From Primulina eburnea (Eukaryota; Streptophyta; Magnoliopsida; Lamiales; Gesneriaceae): a stretch of 64,000 nt of DNA. Within the stretch, counting starts at the first letter, position 1. Each line of letters begins with the position of its first letter. Made by a program: the position numbers and the translations under genes. Below the pieces are notes generated by a model. It searched no databases. It worked only from the letters and a program-made list of their open reading frames with translations, and was not told the DNA's origin. Positions 37,805 to 49,364 of this stretch are shown here, piece by piece. The stretch lies in NCBI RefSeq assembly GCF_022965805.1, contig NC_133108.1, forward strand, positions 25,263,545 through 25,327,544, written 5' to 3'.

Positions 37805-38530
37805 ATGGATCACACAAATGAAACTGCGAGTAGCAGTACCGAGAGGATTGTTGGGCAATTTGAAGGGTTGTCCATGGATGTTGTGATGGCTCAATTTCAG
37901 GATCTGAAACCACAGAAGTTCTTTGGCACTGAGAGTGCTGAAAGAGCTGAGGCTTGGCTGAAGGATATCGAGCACTTGTTTAATATTGTTGAGTATTCCA
38001 AGGCTCGGAGACTGAAACTTGCTTTGTATCAGTTGAAGGACCGAGCTAAATCTTGGTGGGAAGCCGCTGAGATTGGATTGAAAGAGGCAGGGACTGAAGT
38101 CACATGGGATGTCTTCAAGGCCCAGTTTTTGGAGCAGTATTCCCCTCCTTCTTATTATACTGCTCAGGAGAATGAATTCAATAATCTGCGGTAGGGAACG
38201 ATGACTGTTGCAGAGTATGCTTCGAAATTTTCTACGTTGTTGAAGTATGCACCTCATGTAGCTGGGAATGCGAGGGCAAAATATAACAGGTTTGTAAATG
38301 GTTTACATCCTGTTTTATATACATACGTTGTTTCTGGATTGCCTACCAGCTACGCAGAGGCGGTTGAACGAGCTAAGGCAGTCGAGGCTGGACTTAGGCT
38401 GGGAGGTCCACAGTATACTCCTCCACCTCCGGTGTCAGCTCAGCAGCCTACTTTGCGACCGAGAGGTAAGAAGTTCAAGAAGACTGGCTCTGCTTCTTCG
38501 TCTTCTTTGAGTTCGAGTGGATCACAGTGA
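37805..38530 (+). pseudogene. gag: Gag of element 3 (internal TAG)
   Basis: ATG at 37805 immediately follows TTTGATTTGTAG, an acceptor-like sequence. The capsid core shows FFGTESAERAEAWLKDIE, SWWEAAEIGLKEAG and FLEQYSPPSYYTAQENEF. TAG at 38192-38194 interrupts it where the second copy (44409 on) has Gln, so the cause is a C-to-T change. The frame resumes as GTMTVAEYASKFSTLLKYAP and runs to TGA at 38528-38530, likely from an Arg codon. There is no frameshift. It would be a capsid-nucleocapsid precursor but cannot be made full length without readthrough. Confidence 0.87.
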
Positions 38531-40024
38531 GGAAGTCCTGTGATTGCACCCTAATGTAGCCATTGTGGAGGCAAACATACTATCGAGCAGTGTCGAGGTA
38601 TGTTTGGTACTTGTTATCAATGTGGGTAGGAAGGCCATTTCTCTCGAGTATGTCCGAAAAGGGGTACGACTTCTGCTCAACCCCATCCAGGATTTAGAGG
38701 TGGCCCTGGTATGACGAGACCTGCTGTTCCTGTTCCATCTTTTCAGCAGTCGAATGTCCCACGATATCGAGGACCGGGTGGTCAGAGTGCCCAAGTTCCT
38801 CCTCAAGTGAGAGTGTACGCCATGACTGAGGATCAGGCGAGAGAAGCTCCTGGTGGCGTGATTGCAGGTATTTGCACGCTTTGCGATTATCCTGCACGTG
38901 TTTTGTTTGATACAGGAGCATCTCATTCATTCATATCTCATGCATTTGTTGCATCTCACGATATTGAGTGTACTCCGTTGTATGATACTTTGTCGATAGC
39001 CATGCCAGCAGGGAAGATTATTTTGTCTAAGAAAGTTGTGCATAGTTGTGTATTGATATATGAGGATAATGTGGTATTTCTGAATTTCATTGTCCTCCCT
39101 ATGCACGACTTTGATTGTATTGTTGGCATGGATATCTTGACGACAAATCGAGCTACTGTTGATTGTTGGCATGGAGTGGTTCGATTTCGACCGATTGATG
39201 GACCCAAGTGGAATTTTTATGGCAAGGGTTCCCAAGCCAAAATTCCATTGGTATCTTCCATGGAAATGTCTCGATTTTTGACTAGCGGAGATGAGGGCTA
39301 TCTTATCTACGCTATTGATATTTCGAAGAAGGAGTCTTCTTTATCTGAGATTCCTGTTGCGAAAGAGTTTCCAGCTGTATTTCCCGATGAGATTCCTGAT
39401 TTTCCTCCTCATCGAGAAGTTGAGTTTAGTATTGATCTTGTGCCGGGGACTGCTCCCATATCTAAAGCTCCCTATCGCATGGCACCTCTGGAATTGAAAG
39501 AATTGAAAGAACAATTACAGGATCTTCTCGATAAGGGATATATTCGACCGAGTGTATCGCCTTGGGGAGCTCCAGTTTTATTTGTTCGAAAGAAAGATGG
39601 TACGATGCGAATGTGTATCGACTATAAGCAACTGAATCGGGCTACTGTGAAAAATAAGTACCCACTTCCTCGTATTGATGATTTGTTTGATCACCTTCAA
39701 GGTACTTCTGTATACTCGAAGATTGAACTTCGTTCTGGGTATCATCAAGTACGTGTTCGAGACGAAGATGTACCCAAAACTGCTTTTCGTACGAGGTATG
39801 GCCACTATGAATTTCTGGTTATGCCTTTTGGTCTTACGAATGCTCCTGCTATCTTTATGAACTTAATGAATCGGGTCTTTCGAGATTATCTGGACCGATT
39901 CGTTATTGTTTTTATTGATCATATTCTTGTGTACTCGAAATCGAAAAAGGAGCATGCTAAACATCTGAGATTGGTACTTCAGACTCTTCGTACTAGTCAT
40001 TTGTATGCCAAATTGTCCAAATGA
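38531..40024 (+). pseudogene. pol: Zinc knuckle, protease and RT of element 3
   Basis: Same frame as gag. TAA at 38552 and TAG at 38627 interrupt the zinc-knuckle region (CSHCGGKHTIEQC, then [17 protein letters not shown]). From 38711 the frame is open: protease with [13 protein letters not shown] (Asp at 38909), linker with [22 protein letters not shown] with [17 protein letters not shown] and [13 protein letters not shown]. The RT catalytic motif reads FIDHIL: the second Asp is His (39920-39922), so polymerase activity is expected to be lost whatever the stops. The segment ends at TGA 40022-40024, where a Cys codon is expected. Confidence 0.9.
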
Positions 40025-40504
40025 GAGTTCTGGATGGACAAAGTGGTATTTCTGGGCCACGTCATTTCGAGACATGGCATATCTGTTGATCCTACGAAGG
40101 TCGAAGCTGCATTGAATTGGCCAAGACCTACGAATGTTCCTGAGATCCGTAGCTTCATGGGTTTAGCTGGATATTATCGTCGTTTTATTGAAGGATTTTC
40201 GAAGATAGCTAAACCTATTACTCAACTGACACAGAAGAATCAGCGATTCATTTGGTCAGATGAATTTGAAGCTAGTTTTCTTGAATTGAAGACGAGATTG
40301 ACCACAGCACCTGTGCTTACTATTCCTTCAGGTACCGTAGGATTTGTGGTGTGTACAGATGCGTCTGGTAAAGGTTTGGGCTGTGTTCTGATGCAACATG
40401 GCAAAGTGGTTGCTTATGCGTCTCGTCAATTGAAATCTCATGAAACACGTTATCCTGTTCATGATCTCGAATTGGCTGCCATTGTATTTGCTTTGAAGAT
40501 TTAG
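40025..40504 (+). pseudogene. pol: RT connection and RNase H of element 3
   Basis: Continues in frame after the [38 protein letters not shown], then RNase H with [16 protein letters not shown] and [17 protein letters not shown]. It ends at TAG 40502-40504 where element 1 has Trp, a G-to-A change. It is a broken piece of the pol polyprotein, not a separate gene. Confidence 0.9.
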
Positions 40505-42322
40505 CGCCATTACTTGTATGGAGAAAAGTTTGTTATTTATTCAGACCATAAGAGTCTGAAATATCTCTTTTCTCAATCTGATTTGAATATGATGCAACGC
40601 AGGTGGATGGATCTCCTGAAGGATTTTGATTGTGAGATTCAATATCACCCTGGATCGGTGAATATTACTGCGGATGCCCTGAGCCGTAAAGTTTATGATT
40701 CTGTTTTAGCTTCTGTCAGTGTCGCCAAGGTACATGAGGATATATGTACTTCTGGTTGGACTTTTCACTCGAATTGGAATTCTATCACTGTCTCAGCGTT
40801 GCAAATTGAGCCGAATTTGATATCTAAAATACGAAAGGCTCAACGAAGCGATGCTCAAGTCCAAAAGTCGAAAGAACTTGTATCTGCAGGACATCAGTCT
40901 GGATTTCAGATTTCTTCTTATGGTTCTTTACGACTTAATGGTCGGTTGGTAGTTCCTGACGACTCTGATTTGAGATCTGCCCTTCTTCGAGAAGCACATT
41001 GTAGCAAATACAGTATTCACCCTGGAGGCCGAAAGATGTATTTGACATTGAGACCTCAATTCTGGTGGAAACATATGAAGAAGGACATTGCTGAGTTTAT
41101 TTCGAAATGTCTTGTCTGCCAGCAAGTGAAAGCCGAGAGAATGAAACCTGGAGGATTGCTCCCTAGTCTTGAAATCCCGAAATGGAATTGGGAGCATATT
41201 ACTATGGATTTTTTGACTCATTTACCTCGTTCGCCCAAGGGCTGTGTTGCTATTTTGGTGATTATTGATCGGCTTTCGAAATCTGCGCATTTTATTCCGT
41301 ATGAACGGACTTATCCCTATAAGAGAATGGCCCGTTTATACATTGAGAATGTTGTGAGACTGCATGGTGTGCCAGTCTCAATTTTATCTGATCGTGATCC
41401 CAGGTTTGCTTCTAAATTCTGGGGTAGTTTTCAGGAATCGATGGGTACGCGTTTGGCTATGAGTACTGCTTATCATCCTCAAACTGATGGCCAAACTGAG
41501 CGTACGATTCAGACTCTAGAAGATATGTTGCGTGCTGTTGTGATGGACTTCAGAATGGGATGGCAAGATGCCTTACCATTGGTTGAATTTTCTTATAATA
41601 ATAGCTTTCAGACGAGTATCGGTATGGCACCGTTTGAAGCTCTATACGGGAGACGATGTAGATCACCGTTATTCTGGGATGAGATTGGTGAGAGACAATT
41701 GACTGGACCTGAAATGATACAGGAAATAAATGATAAGGTTCAGTTGATTCGGCAGCGGATGAAAGCTGCTCAGGATCGTCAAACGAGTTATGCGAATAAA
41801 CGAAGACGACCCTTGGAATTCCAGAAAGGTGACAGAGTGTTTCTGAAAATATCACCCTTTAGAGGCACTGTTCGATTCGGCATGCGAGGTAAGTTATCAC
41901 CTCGATATGTTGTTCCATACGAGATTCTGGATCGAGTTGGTGATCTTGCGTATCGATTGGCATTGCCACCAGCTCTATCTGCCATTCATGATGTGTTTCA
42001 TGTTTCTATGTTGAGGAAATATGAACCGGATCCATCACATGTACTTGCACCTGATGAGGTTGAACTGGATCCTTCTCTTTCCTATGTTGAACAACCTGTT
42101 CGCATTATGGATCGAAAGGAAAAGATATTGAGAAACAAATCGATTCCGCTAGTTCGAGTGCAAAGGACACGGCATGGTGTTGAGGAGTCGACATGGGAAT
42201 TGGAGAGCAAGATGCGAGATTCATATCCGCATTTATTCGATGCTAGTCCATCTGTTCCATTGTATTCTATGTATTCTGATCTTTATTCTGATTTTAGTTT
42301 TGATATGTACTATAACTGGTGA
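40505..42322 (+). pseudogene. pol (int): RNase H end, integrase and chromodomain-like tail of element 3
   Basis: About 602 open codons from 40514 to TGA 42320-42322. It starts in RNase H ([13 protein letters not shown]), then the integrase zinc domain ([22 protein letters not shown]). In the catalytic core the Asp of TMDF (41207), Asp of SDRDPRF (41390) and Glu of QTERTI (41498) keep the D,D35E spacing. The C-terminal part has [20 protein letters not shown] and the chromodomain-like VQRTRHGVEESTWELESK. The final 20 or so residues are Ser/Tyr-rich. This is the longest undamaged integrase frame in the window; it is called a pseudogene only because upstream stops cut the polyprotein. Confidence 0.92.
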
Positions 42323-42386
42323 CATATGTATGTTTACCATTGTTATGTATATAGAGACGTTTGAGATTTCGAGGACGAAATCTTTT

Positions 42387-42400
42387 AAGAGGGGGAGAAA
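42387..42400 (+). other. Polypurine tract of element 3
   Basis: AAGAGGGGGAGAAA abuts the second LTR. Confidence 0.9.
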
Positions 42401-44198
42401 TGTAAGGACCGTGTATCGTATTATCGTAAATCCTGTGTTGATTATCGATAATTAATGAAATTGTCATGTGATTATGTAATTGATGTATATCATGACAATA
42501 AAATTGAGAAAATGAATATTGAATATGAATTGACGTTGTAAGAGCTCGATTGGAGAGGGCCGGACGCCAATATAGTACAAAACCAACAAATTGTACAGAA
42601 CATGCGGCGCCCGAGCGGTAGAAAATTACCGCTCGAGCGCCAGGGTATCTGAAATGATTATTCGGGCAGAACACCCCGCGCCCGAGCGGTAATATTTGAC
42701 CGCCCGAGCGCGGCATAAAGATTTCTCAGGGACAGAATGTCTCGCGCTCGGGCGCGAGAATTCTACCGCCCGAGCGCGAGCGGTGATGATAAGAATGAGA
42801 TTTCTTCTCTTTCTTTCTTCAGTTTACGTTTTAGAAAATACGAGAGACACGAGAAATTCGAATTTCTTCCGTCCAAATCGACTTCGAAACGCCGTCTAAA
42901 CGCGAAACAAATTATATATTTGTTATCTGCGCGTCGAGGGCTTTAGACTGAGGTAATTTTTCCTCTGATTTCAGCAGTTTTAAATATCAAAGTGCTGGAA
43001 TAGCATGTATTTGAAATTGAATTTCTGATATGTAGTAGAATATCCGACAATAAACTTATAATCGAAGTCGGAATTGAATTATGATATGATTTGGATTTGA
43101 TATGAATATTTGAAGTTTCAAATGATATTTGAAACTCATATTAATGGTTTTGGAGCGTGTTATTGATTGGAATGAGTATGTTATTGATGTAGATCAAGTA
43201 TTATATCAGTATCTTCAGGCTACATCAATTGGAACGAAGAATTGAGGTATGTTGCGACCGGGTAACATACGACAGGTATCTGTATTATATGATATATGAT
43301 TGGATTGATTGGATTGGATTGGAATACGCGTCTATGTGCCTAATTGATGATTTGATGTGGCATACATGACATTGAGATTGAGTATCGATGTACAAAATAA
43401 ATGTTTTGTTAACACACATCATTTTATGCATACATCGATACATGACATGCACGTTGAGCTATGATCCTTGGATACCCTGATATGATTTGATTGGATTCCG
43501 GGGTTTGTGAACACAAATCGCTATGCCGGTATTATATGACCCGTAAAGCATAGACAATTGTTGCCCCATATGATTGGATATGAGATGTGGGATTGATGGC
43601 GCTTCGTCGACGCTATCATATGTGTATTCCCATATCGGCCGGTGGGCCAGCTCGAGCATTGATTTGATTTGATAGCGATTCGATTGATTCTGACATGTGC
43701 TCAGTGGATGGGCATTTGACCTGATACCTCTACGACATACATGCATTGCATACCATATATCATTGTTTAGATATCTGTGGTATATATGATTGGTTGTTCC
43801 ATACGGAGCTTTGCTCACCCCCAAGGGGGGCTGTTGTTGTCTTTTTGTGTGGACAATGGCAGGTACTCCAGAATATCAGGAGACCTGAGAGGGTACTTCT
43901 GGAGGGAGCCACAGCTTGGGCTGAGGTTTTATGTGTATGTCTTGTTCCCAGTATATATGTATATGTATCTATATACCGGGGCATGTCCCGAGGATATGAG
44001 TTGTTTGTACATGATTGGTTTTGATTTCGTGTGGGCATGTTTTATGAGTTGAGATTAAATACTATTTTTAGTATTATAAATCTAGAAGTGATGTTTTGGG
44101 CTCGTCGTAAAAGAAATTTTAAACCCGTTTTCCGCTGTGATTAATTAAATCCTAATCTGATTGCATTGTAATAACGATTAGGAGCTAAGGGCCCCACA
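42401..44198 (+). repeat. Second (shared) LTR of element 3
   Basis: 1,798 bp, near-identical by eye to 35796-37594. It is followed by a primer site instead of a target duplication, so it serves as 3' LTR of the first copy and 5' LTR of the second. Confidence 0.92.
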
Positions 44199-45112
44199 CA
44201 GTATGGTATCAGAGCATAGCTGGGAATGCTCTATTGAGTCTTGTGTACACTCGAATAGTCACAAATGAATTGTGCGTATGTGTTTGACTTATTTGTATTA
44301 CTTGCTCTTATGTGAGTTGATTTGAGTAAGTATCTGATGAGATTGATGATATGAGATGATGAAATTATGAATTGATATGAAATTGTGATATTCATCTTTG
44401 ATTTGTAGATGGATCACACAAATGAAACTGCGAGTAGCAGTACTGAGAGGATTGTTGGGCAATTTGAAGGGTTGTCCATGGATGTTGTGATGGCTCGATT
44501 TCAGGATCTGAAACCACCGAAGTTCTTTGGCACTGAGAGTGCTGAAAGAGCTGAGGCTTGGCTGAAGGATATCGAGCACTTGTTTAATATTGTTGAGTAT
44601 TCCAAGGCTCGGAGACTGAAACTTGCTTTGTATCAGTTGAAGGACCGAGCTAAATCTTGGTGGGAAGCCGCTGAGATTTGATTGAAAGAGGCAGGGACTG
44701 AAGTCACATGGGATGTGTTCAAGGCCCAGTTTTTGGAGCAGTATTCCCCTCCTTCTTATTATACTGCTCAGGAGAATGAATTCAATAATCTGCAGCAGGG
44801 AACGATGACTGTTGCAGAGTATGCTTCGAAATTTTCTACGTTGTTGAAGTATGCACCTCACGTAGCTGGGAATGCGAGGGCAAAATATAACAGGTTTGTA
44901 AATGGTTTACATCTTGTTTTATATACATATGTTGTTTCTGGATTGCCTACCAGCTACGCAGAGGCGGTTGAACGAGCTAAGGCAGCCGAGGCTGGACTTA
45001 GGCGGGGAGGTCCACAGTATACTCCTCCACCTCCGGTGTCAGCTCAGCAACCTACTTTGCGACCGAGTGGTAAGAAGTTCAAGAAGACTGGCTCTGCTTC
45101 TTCGTCTTCTTC
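44199..45112 (+). pseudogene. gag: Second, truncated internal region of element 3: primer site and gag
   Basis: Primer site TGGTATCAGAGC at 44204-44215 and gag from ATG 44409, close to the first copy. A TGA at 44679-44681 replaces the Gly codon seen in the first copy, whereas the Gln mutated to stop in the first copy is intact here. The copies are therefore not identical and each has its own lesion. The gag is cut in its Ser-rich linker at about 45112 and joins GC-rich LTR sequence of element 4; a short CTTCTG match is present at the joint. Confidence 0.85.
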
Positions 45113-45460
45113 TGGTGCGGGCGCGCCGCTTCTGGCGCTGGTGCGCACGCTGTTCTGCTCTGCGCTAGCACGTGCTTCTGCACTGCTTCTGGCGTGCGCA
45201 CAGTTCTGCCCATCTGCACTAGTGCGTGCTGTTGCTTCTGCACATCTGCGCTAGTGTGTGCTGCTGCACTGCTTCTCTCGGGCCATTTTGCACTCATATG
45301 CTTAGTTGTTCGGGATTCCGTCATTATACTATTTGTTGAACTCCACAACTTGCTTGGATATGCTTGATTCATCATTATTGATCTTGAAGGTCCGAAACAA
45401 CGACACTCTCTAAATCTCCTTCCAATCATTTGCACACGGTGCCTAGCCAGATTCATATCA
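45113..45460 (-). repeat. 3' LTR fragment of element 4
   Basis: Matches 50466-50744 and 52392-52429, ending TTCATATCA, the complement of an LTR start TGATATGAA. GC-rich GCGCGC-type sequence fills its left part. Confidence 0.85.
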
Positions 45461-45871
45461 TACTTCCCTTCTTCAAAAATATTTGTCCTCAAATCTTCGC
45501 TACCTACACAAAAACGATGCAAGTTAGTAATAACAAAATTTATATGACCAACATGCTTACCTTCAGGCTCAAGTTTGTAGGTGCTATAGCCCACGTGCTC
45601 CTTCAATGTTTTGAGCCCTGACTCCATGGTTGTCTTCACTGTCAATGTAACAACCTCAACATACACCCAATGACGAGTGACACAAAATGATAAGATATCA
45701 TTAACTATCACAAAGATCAGATTTCTCCCCTTCTTAAACCTAGTCAACACCAAAATAATATCCATACACGTGTACGACCATAAATTACTAGAAATACGAT
45801 ATAACTGATGCACGACATATGAATACACTTGACACGTCATTATCCCGTATGCAATACATGTATGACATTCA
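45461..45871 (-). pseudogene. Integrase remnant and 3' end of element 4
   Basis: The minus strand reads MDIILVLTRFKKGRNLIF, a decayed version of the [18 protein letters not shown] block that starts each satellite unit. A little further comes LHRFCVGSEDLRTN, resembling the C-terminal end of Ty3/gypsy pol. The catalytic core between them is mostly missing. The polypurine-like tract at 45463-45475 adjoins the LTR fragment. The relation to the satellite suggests that element 4 belongs to a family near the source of the repeat, though neither is derived from this copy. Confidence 0.6.
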
Positions 45872-47945
45872 TGAAACGGGATCGGTTACGGTGACCGGAA
45901 GCACAACGGAAGTATAAAAATTTTAGTTTTTCATCAAGGAATTTCGGCCACCCCTCTTTTGTGTAGCAAATACAAAAACAAACACATGTCATACATAGTG
46001 TGTTAAGAAATGTACCTATCAATCACAAGGATTGATGTATGGCTCCAACTAAGGTGTAAACACCTTAGCTCTTCAATGGTAGAAACTATCTTCAAGCTTC
46101 CTTTGAGAACTCCTTGCTCAACTATTAAGCCCACCACCAACTAGGTAGATCCCCTCATGTTTGCACTAGAAAAATATGAGGATTTTTCAAAGAGAAGTAC
46201 ATTTCTTCCTCAACACTTGAAGAACAAAAATGAAGAGAAAAATGCTTGAAAATATCGGCCATGGTGGTGTGGAGGGAAGAGTCAATGAGTTGTCTTGGTT
46301 TGTGAAAAAGTAGAGACCAACTTTTGCATGCCAAGCCTTGGTAACCCAAAAAGTTGTCTCCAACTCTTCACCTCCCATGCATGCATATATTATATGGTTT
46401 TTAACAAATTAGAAACCATGGACTAAATTTAATTATCTCATACATATTTGAGACTAATTAAACATTACTTGAATTTACCCAAGTCCCACTAGTTAAATAA
46501 TTAATTTAAATTGAGCTCTACAAGACTCAATATAATTTAATTAATTCATCACTTGAATTAATTTAATTATTTGGACTCTACTAGGTCCACTAGTGTTTAA
46601 TAAATTCAACACTTGAATTAATTTAATTTAGTCCATAATAATGTTTATGAAAATCACAATTTTCAATTACATTATTTATTTGGCCAACTTTTAATTTAGG
46701 AACATTTCCATAAATTAAAATTTACATTTCTCTCATAGAAGTCATACTTCTATTTTTCTTTATGCTTATAAACTCATTTATAAGTCATTCAACACATTGA
46801 ACTATTTTCTCCTTTATAGAAGTCATACTTCTAATTTTTCTTTACGCTTATAAACTCCTTTATAAGCCGTTCAACACATTGAACTATTTTTACTTCTCAA
46901 CGGGATCTACAAAGCTAGTACTTGTGTGGCCCTCAGTGGTTCATTGATACAACTAGCCGTGGTTTCACATCTCCATGTGATTCAGACTAAACATGTCCTT
47001 ATATGAGCATACCCCAATTGCTCCATTCTTACTTATCAACTCCTTGATAATAAGAACGTCAGAACTCAAGTCTGATATTACCCAACCAATCATGTTAAAC
47101 GCCTAGCAGTATCGCTTACATGATTCCCTAGGTATCAAATGATAGTGCCTGCAAGAACCATTCAATTATGGTTAGCGTACAGTACGGTCCCTTCAACTCA
47201 TATATCCCGACCGATTCGACAACCATTGGTTTATCGAGAGTTGTCAATGAATCGATACTATGTGTCATGTCGTAGTTGCATCGATGGTGTAATCTATTAA
47301 ACCCCTTTCATAATTACCACCATACTCTGATCAGATATTTCAACCTACATACTCATGAGAAAACATAGGATATCCATACCCGAAGGTAAGCGGTGAATCC
47401 CCGACTACAATGCATCGACTCCTATGTGTTTTGACAGAACACCCAACCTTGCCACCTGATGACCCCATGAGAGTCGGTAAACAAGTCAAAGTGTAATTCT
47501 AGCACATAGAGTCTCAATGTTGTCCCGGGTCATAAGGACTAATATGTACAACAGTAAACTAGGACGTTTCCACTCGATAAGTGAGAACCACTTGGAAAGT
47601 CCTTTTATGGAGGGTTGTTCAGTGCACTCTACCAGGAGCACCTATCTGCATGCTCGGACATCACAATGTCCCCTACCAATGAAACATGGTACTCACATCG
47701 CAGATACTAGTCTCTAACTCGAGCGGCCTATATCCTTCTTAGCGGCGGCTGAATTGACTAGGAACTGTTTAGAATATACAGTATTCCAAATATGAGTTTC
47801 ATGATACTCATCATATGAGCATCTCATATTCTTTCTACTATTTGTATATTCAAGGGCTTTATCTATGCAACTAGCATGGGTATACAGATAAAGTTTTTCC
47901 AAAACAATAATTTCAAATATTATTAAAATAAAGATTGCTAATACA
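45872..47945 (-). mobile_element. Unrelated LTR-like insert without target duplication
   Basis: About 2,074 bp from TGAAACGGGATCGG to GCTAATACA; the minus strand starts TGTATTAGC and ends CCCGTTTCA. On the minus strand an AT-rich U3, a TATA-like run near 46387-46396 and a leader-like segment fit an LTR. Flanking five-mers (ATTCA and TAGAA) differ, and the flanks are non-adjacent parts of element 4. It may be left by recombination between two elements of one family. No ORF above 70 codons is convincing. The family is not identified. Confidence 0.5.
46735..46890 (+). repeat. 81-bp tandem duplication
   Basis: Two copies, about 81 bp apart, containing TAGAAGTCATACTTCT (an inverted repeat) and TTCAACACATTGAACTATT, within the AT-rich U3-like part of the insert. 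Confidence 0.8.
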
Positions 47946-48071
47946 TAGAATTAACAAAGAAATAATCATGTTCATCCTTGCACATCTCAAAGCCCTCATC
48001 AAACCAACATAAATCATGCAAATAGAACACACTAAATGTATTATCCATGTAATCTTCACAACCATCAATAA

Positions 48072-49364
48072 TCAAATATAAATCACGAAATAGGACATGT
48101 CCCATGTACTATCGATGTAATATCTCATCTCATCACAAAAATCAAAGTCTAATGTATATAAACCATTGTAGCAAGCAAACCTCATCAACTTAGTAAATAG
48201 TGAGACATCAAAATTCATAAAAAGTACATGCATTTCATCAATAGTCTCACATCCATAACAACCAAGGAATAAAGACAAATTGATACCCGGTCCTCTAACC
48301 ACCAAACTTGCAACCCGTTCTACAAATTCTTGAAAACAAAGCAACACAACTTTAAAGTAAGGAAGAAAGTCATACCTCATAGTTGTTGTGTGAACAACTG
48401 AACTTACCTCATCGCTATGGTACTTGTATTCTCGAGGCTCGAACCCTTGGGTTCTCCCTTTAGTAAGACTCACTTGTCTCCTTGGCATGACAACCCCAAG
48501 AACCTGCAAATAAGAAATAGCAATGCTCGGGATTGAACCGGCTATATCATAACCATAACAATAAACCACTTTGTACAAAGGTACATGAAATGGTTTATGC
48601 AAAAATACATAATTCTCAACCTCACTCTTTTTACTCTTTTGGGCCTTCAAATTATATTTCTTTTCTTTTTCTTTTTCTTTGGCCTCTTGTTCTTTTTCCT
48701 TTTCTTTTCTCTCTTTTTTCTTTTCTATGGCCAACTCACTCATTTGTTCTCTCTTTCTTTCGGCCATTTTAATTTCTTTTTCACTCAATTCAAGGAATTT
48801 CAATTGATTCTCAATAACAACATTTGGATTCAATTGAACACATGAAATATTTTGTTCCTCAACAAATTTATGCAAAACAATTTCTCCTTGCCTATTCTCC
48901 TTGTCCATAGTGCACAAAATAGACATTTCTCCACCACCTAATAATTCACTTTCCACTGTACACAATTTAACATCATTCGACTCATCAACTAGTGGAATAC
49001 TATCATCAACAACTATCTCAACCACAATCTCAAATTCAGGTTCTTCTACAACATCATCCTCCATTAGAGATTCTAACTCACCCACAACATCACCCTCCAT
49101 TTGAGAATTAAGCTCAACTGGCGATTTTATTATGGTCACCTCATCACGTGGACAATGATACCTCTCACGTAGAGGCTTAAACTCCCTCTCCCATATTCTA
49201 TCCAACCCTTTAGGCTTAGATTTATTTTCACTCGTACTAACCTCAAGCCTATCCAACCTCTTATATAATTGATCCAACTCGGCCCTCATCATTCTACTAA
49301 AATGCCCAAATAACGCCTCCTTAGACAACCCATGATTTGAACTCTCTCCTACTTCCCTTTCCAT
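48072..49364 (-). CDS. Unrecognised 430-aa ORF in the gag position of element 4
   Basis: ATG at 49364, stop at 48072-48074. I do not recognise a domain. Visible features: an N-terminal helical segment (SKEALFGHFSRMMRAELDQL), an acidic middle with repeated EPEFEIVVEIVVDD-like runs, a Lys/Glu-rich likely coiled coil at about residues 205-250 (EKEKEQEAKEKEKEKK), and an aromatic, hydrophobic C-terminus. There is no zinc knuckle and no DTG motif. It lies downstream of the primer site and a TTTATTGCAG acceptor-like site at about 49386-49395, so it takes the place of gag. Past the stop, a one-base frame change keeps a protein-like reading (DEGFEMCKDEHDYFF) to about 47946, so the ORF was probably longer. 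A captured or highly diverged gag are both possible. Confidence 0.5.
   Translation of the reverse strand: MEREVGESSNHGLSKEALFGHFSRMMRAELDQLYKRLDRLEVSTSENKSKPKGLDRIWEREFKPLRERYHCPRDEVTIIKSPVELNSQMEGDVVGELESLMEDDVVEEPEFEIVVEIVVDDSIPLVDESNDVKLCTVESELLGGGEMSILCTMDKENRQGEIVLHKFVEEQNISCVQLNPNVVIENQLKFLELSEKEIKMAERKREQMSELAIEKKKERKEKEKEQEAKEKEKEKKYNLKAQKSKKSEVENYVFLHKPFHVPLYKVVYCYGYDIAGSIPSIAISYLQVLGVVMPRRQVSLTKGRTQGFEPREYKYHSDEVSSVVHTTTMRYDFLPYFKVVLLCFQEFVERVASLVVRGPGINLSLFLGCYGCETIDEMHVLFMNFDVSLFTKLMRFACYNGLYTLDFDFCDEMRYYIDSTWDMSYFVIYI

Larger units (their letters stand above)
35796..44198 (+). mobile_element. Element 3: Ty3/gypsy LTR retrotransposon (first internal region)
   Basis: LTRs start TGTAAGGACCGTG and end GGGCCCCACA, with a primer site, gag-pol and polypurine tract. 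It inserted in the satellite at CTATAA. After the second LTR a further primer site and gag follow, so the structure is LTR-internal-LTR-internal; the far LTR is lost and no right target duplication can be checked. The gag-pol stays in one frame from 37805 to 42322 but carries stops at 38192, 38528, 38552, 38627, 40022 and 40502. The second catalytic Asp of RT is His. Confidence 0.9.

Noticed and set aside
48533..48845. Phe/Leu-rich plus-strand ORFs resembling membrane proteins
   Set aside because: Antisense of the Lys/Glu-rich coiled coil of the minus-strand ORF at 48072-49364.
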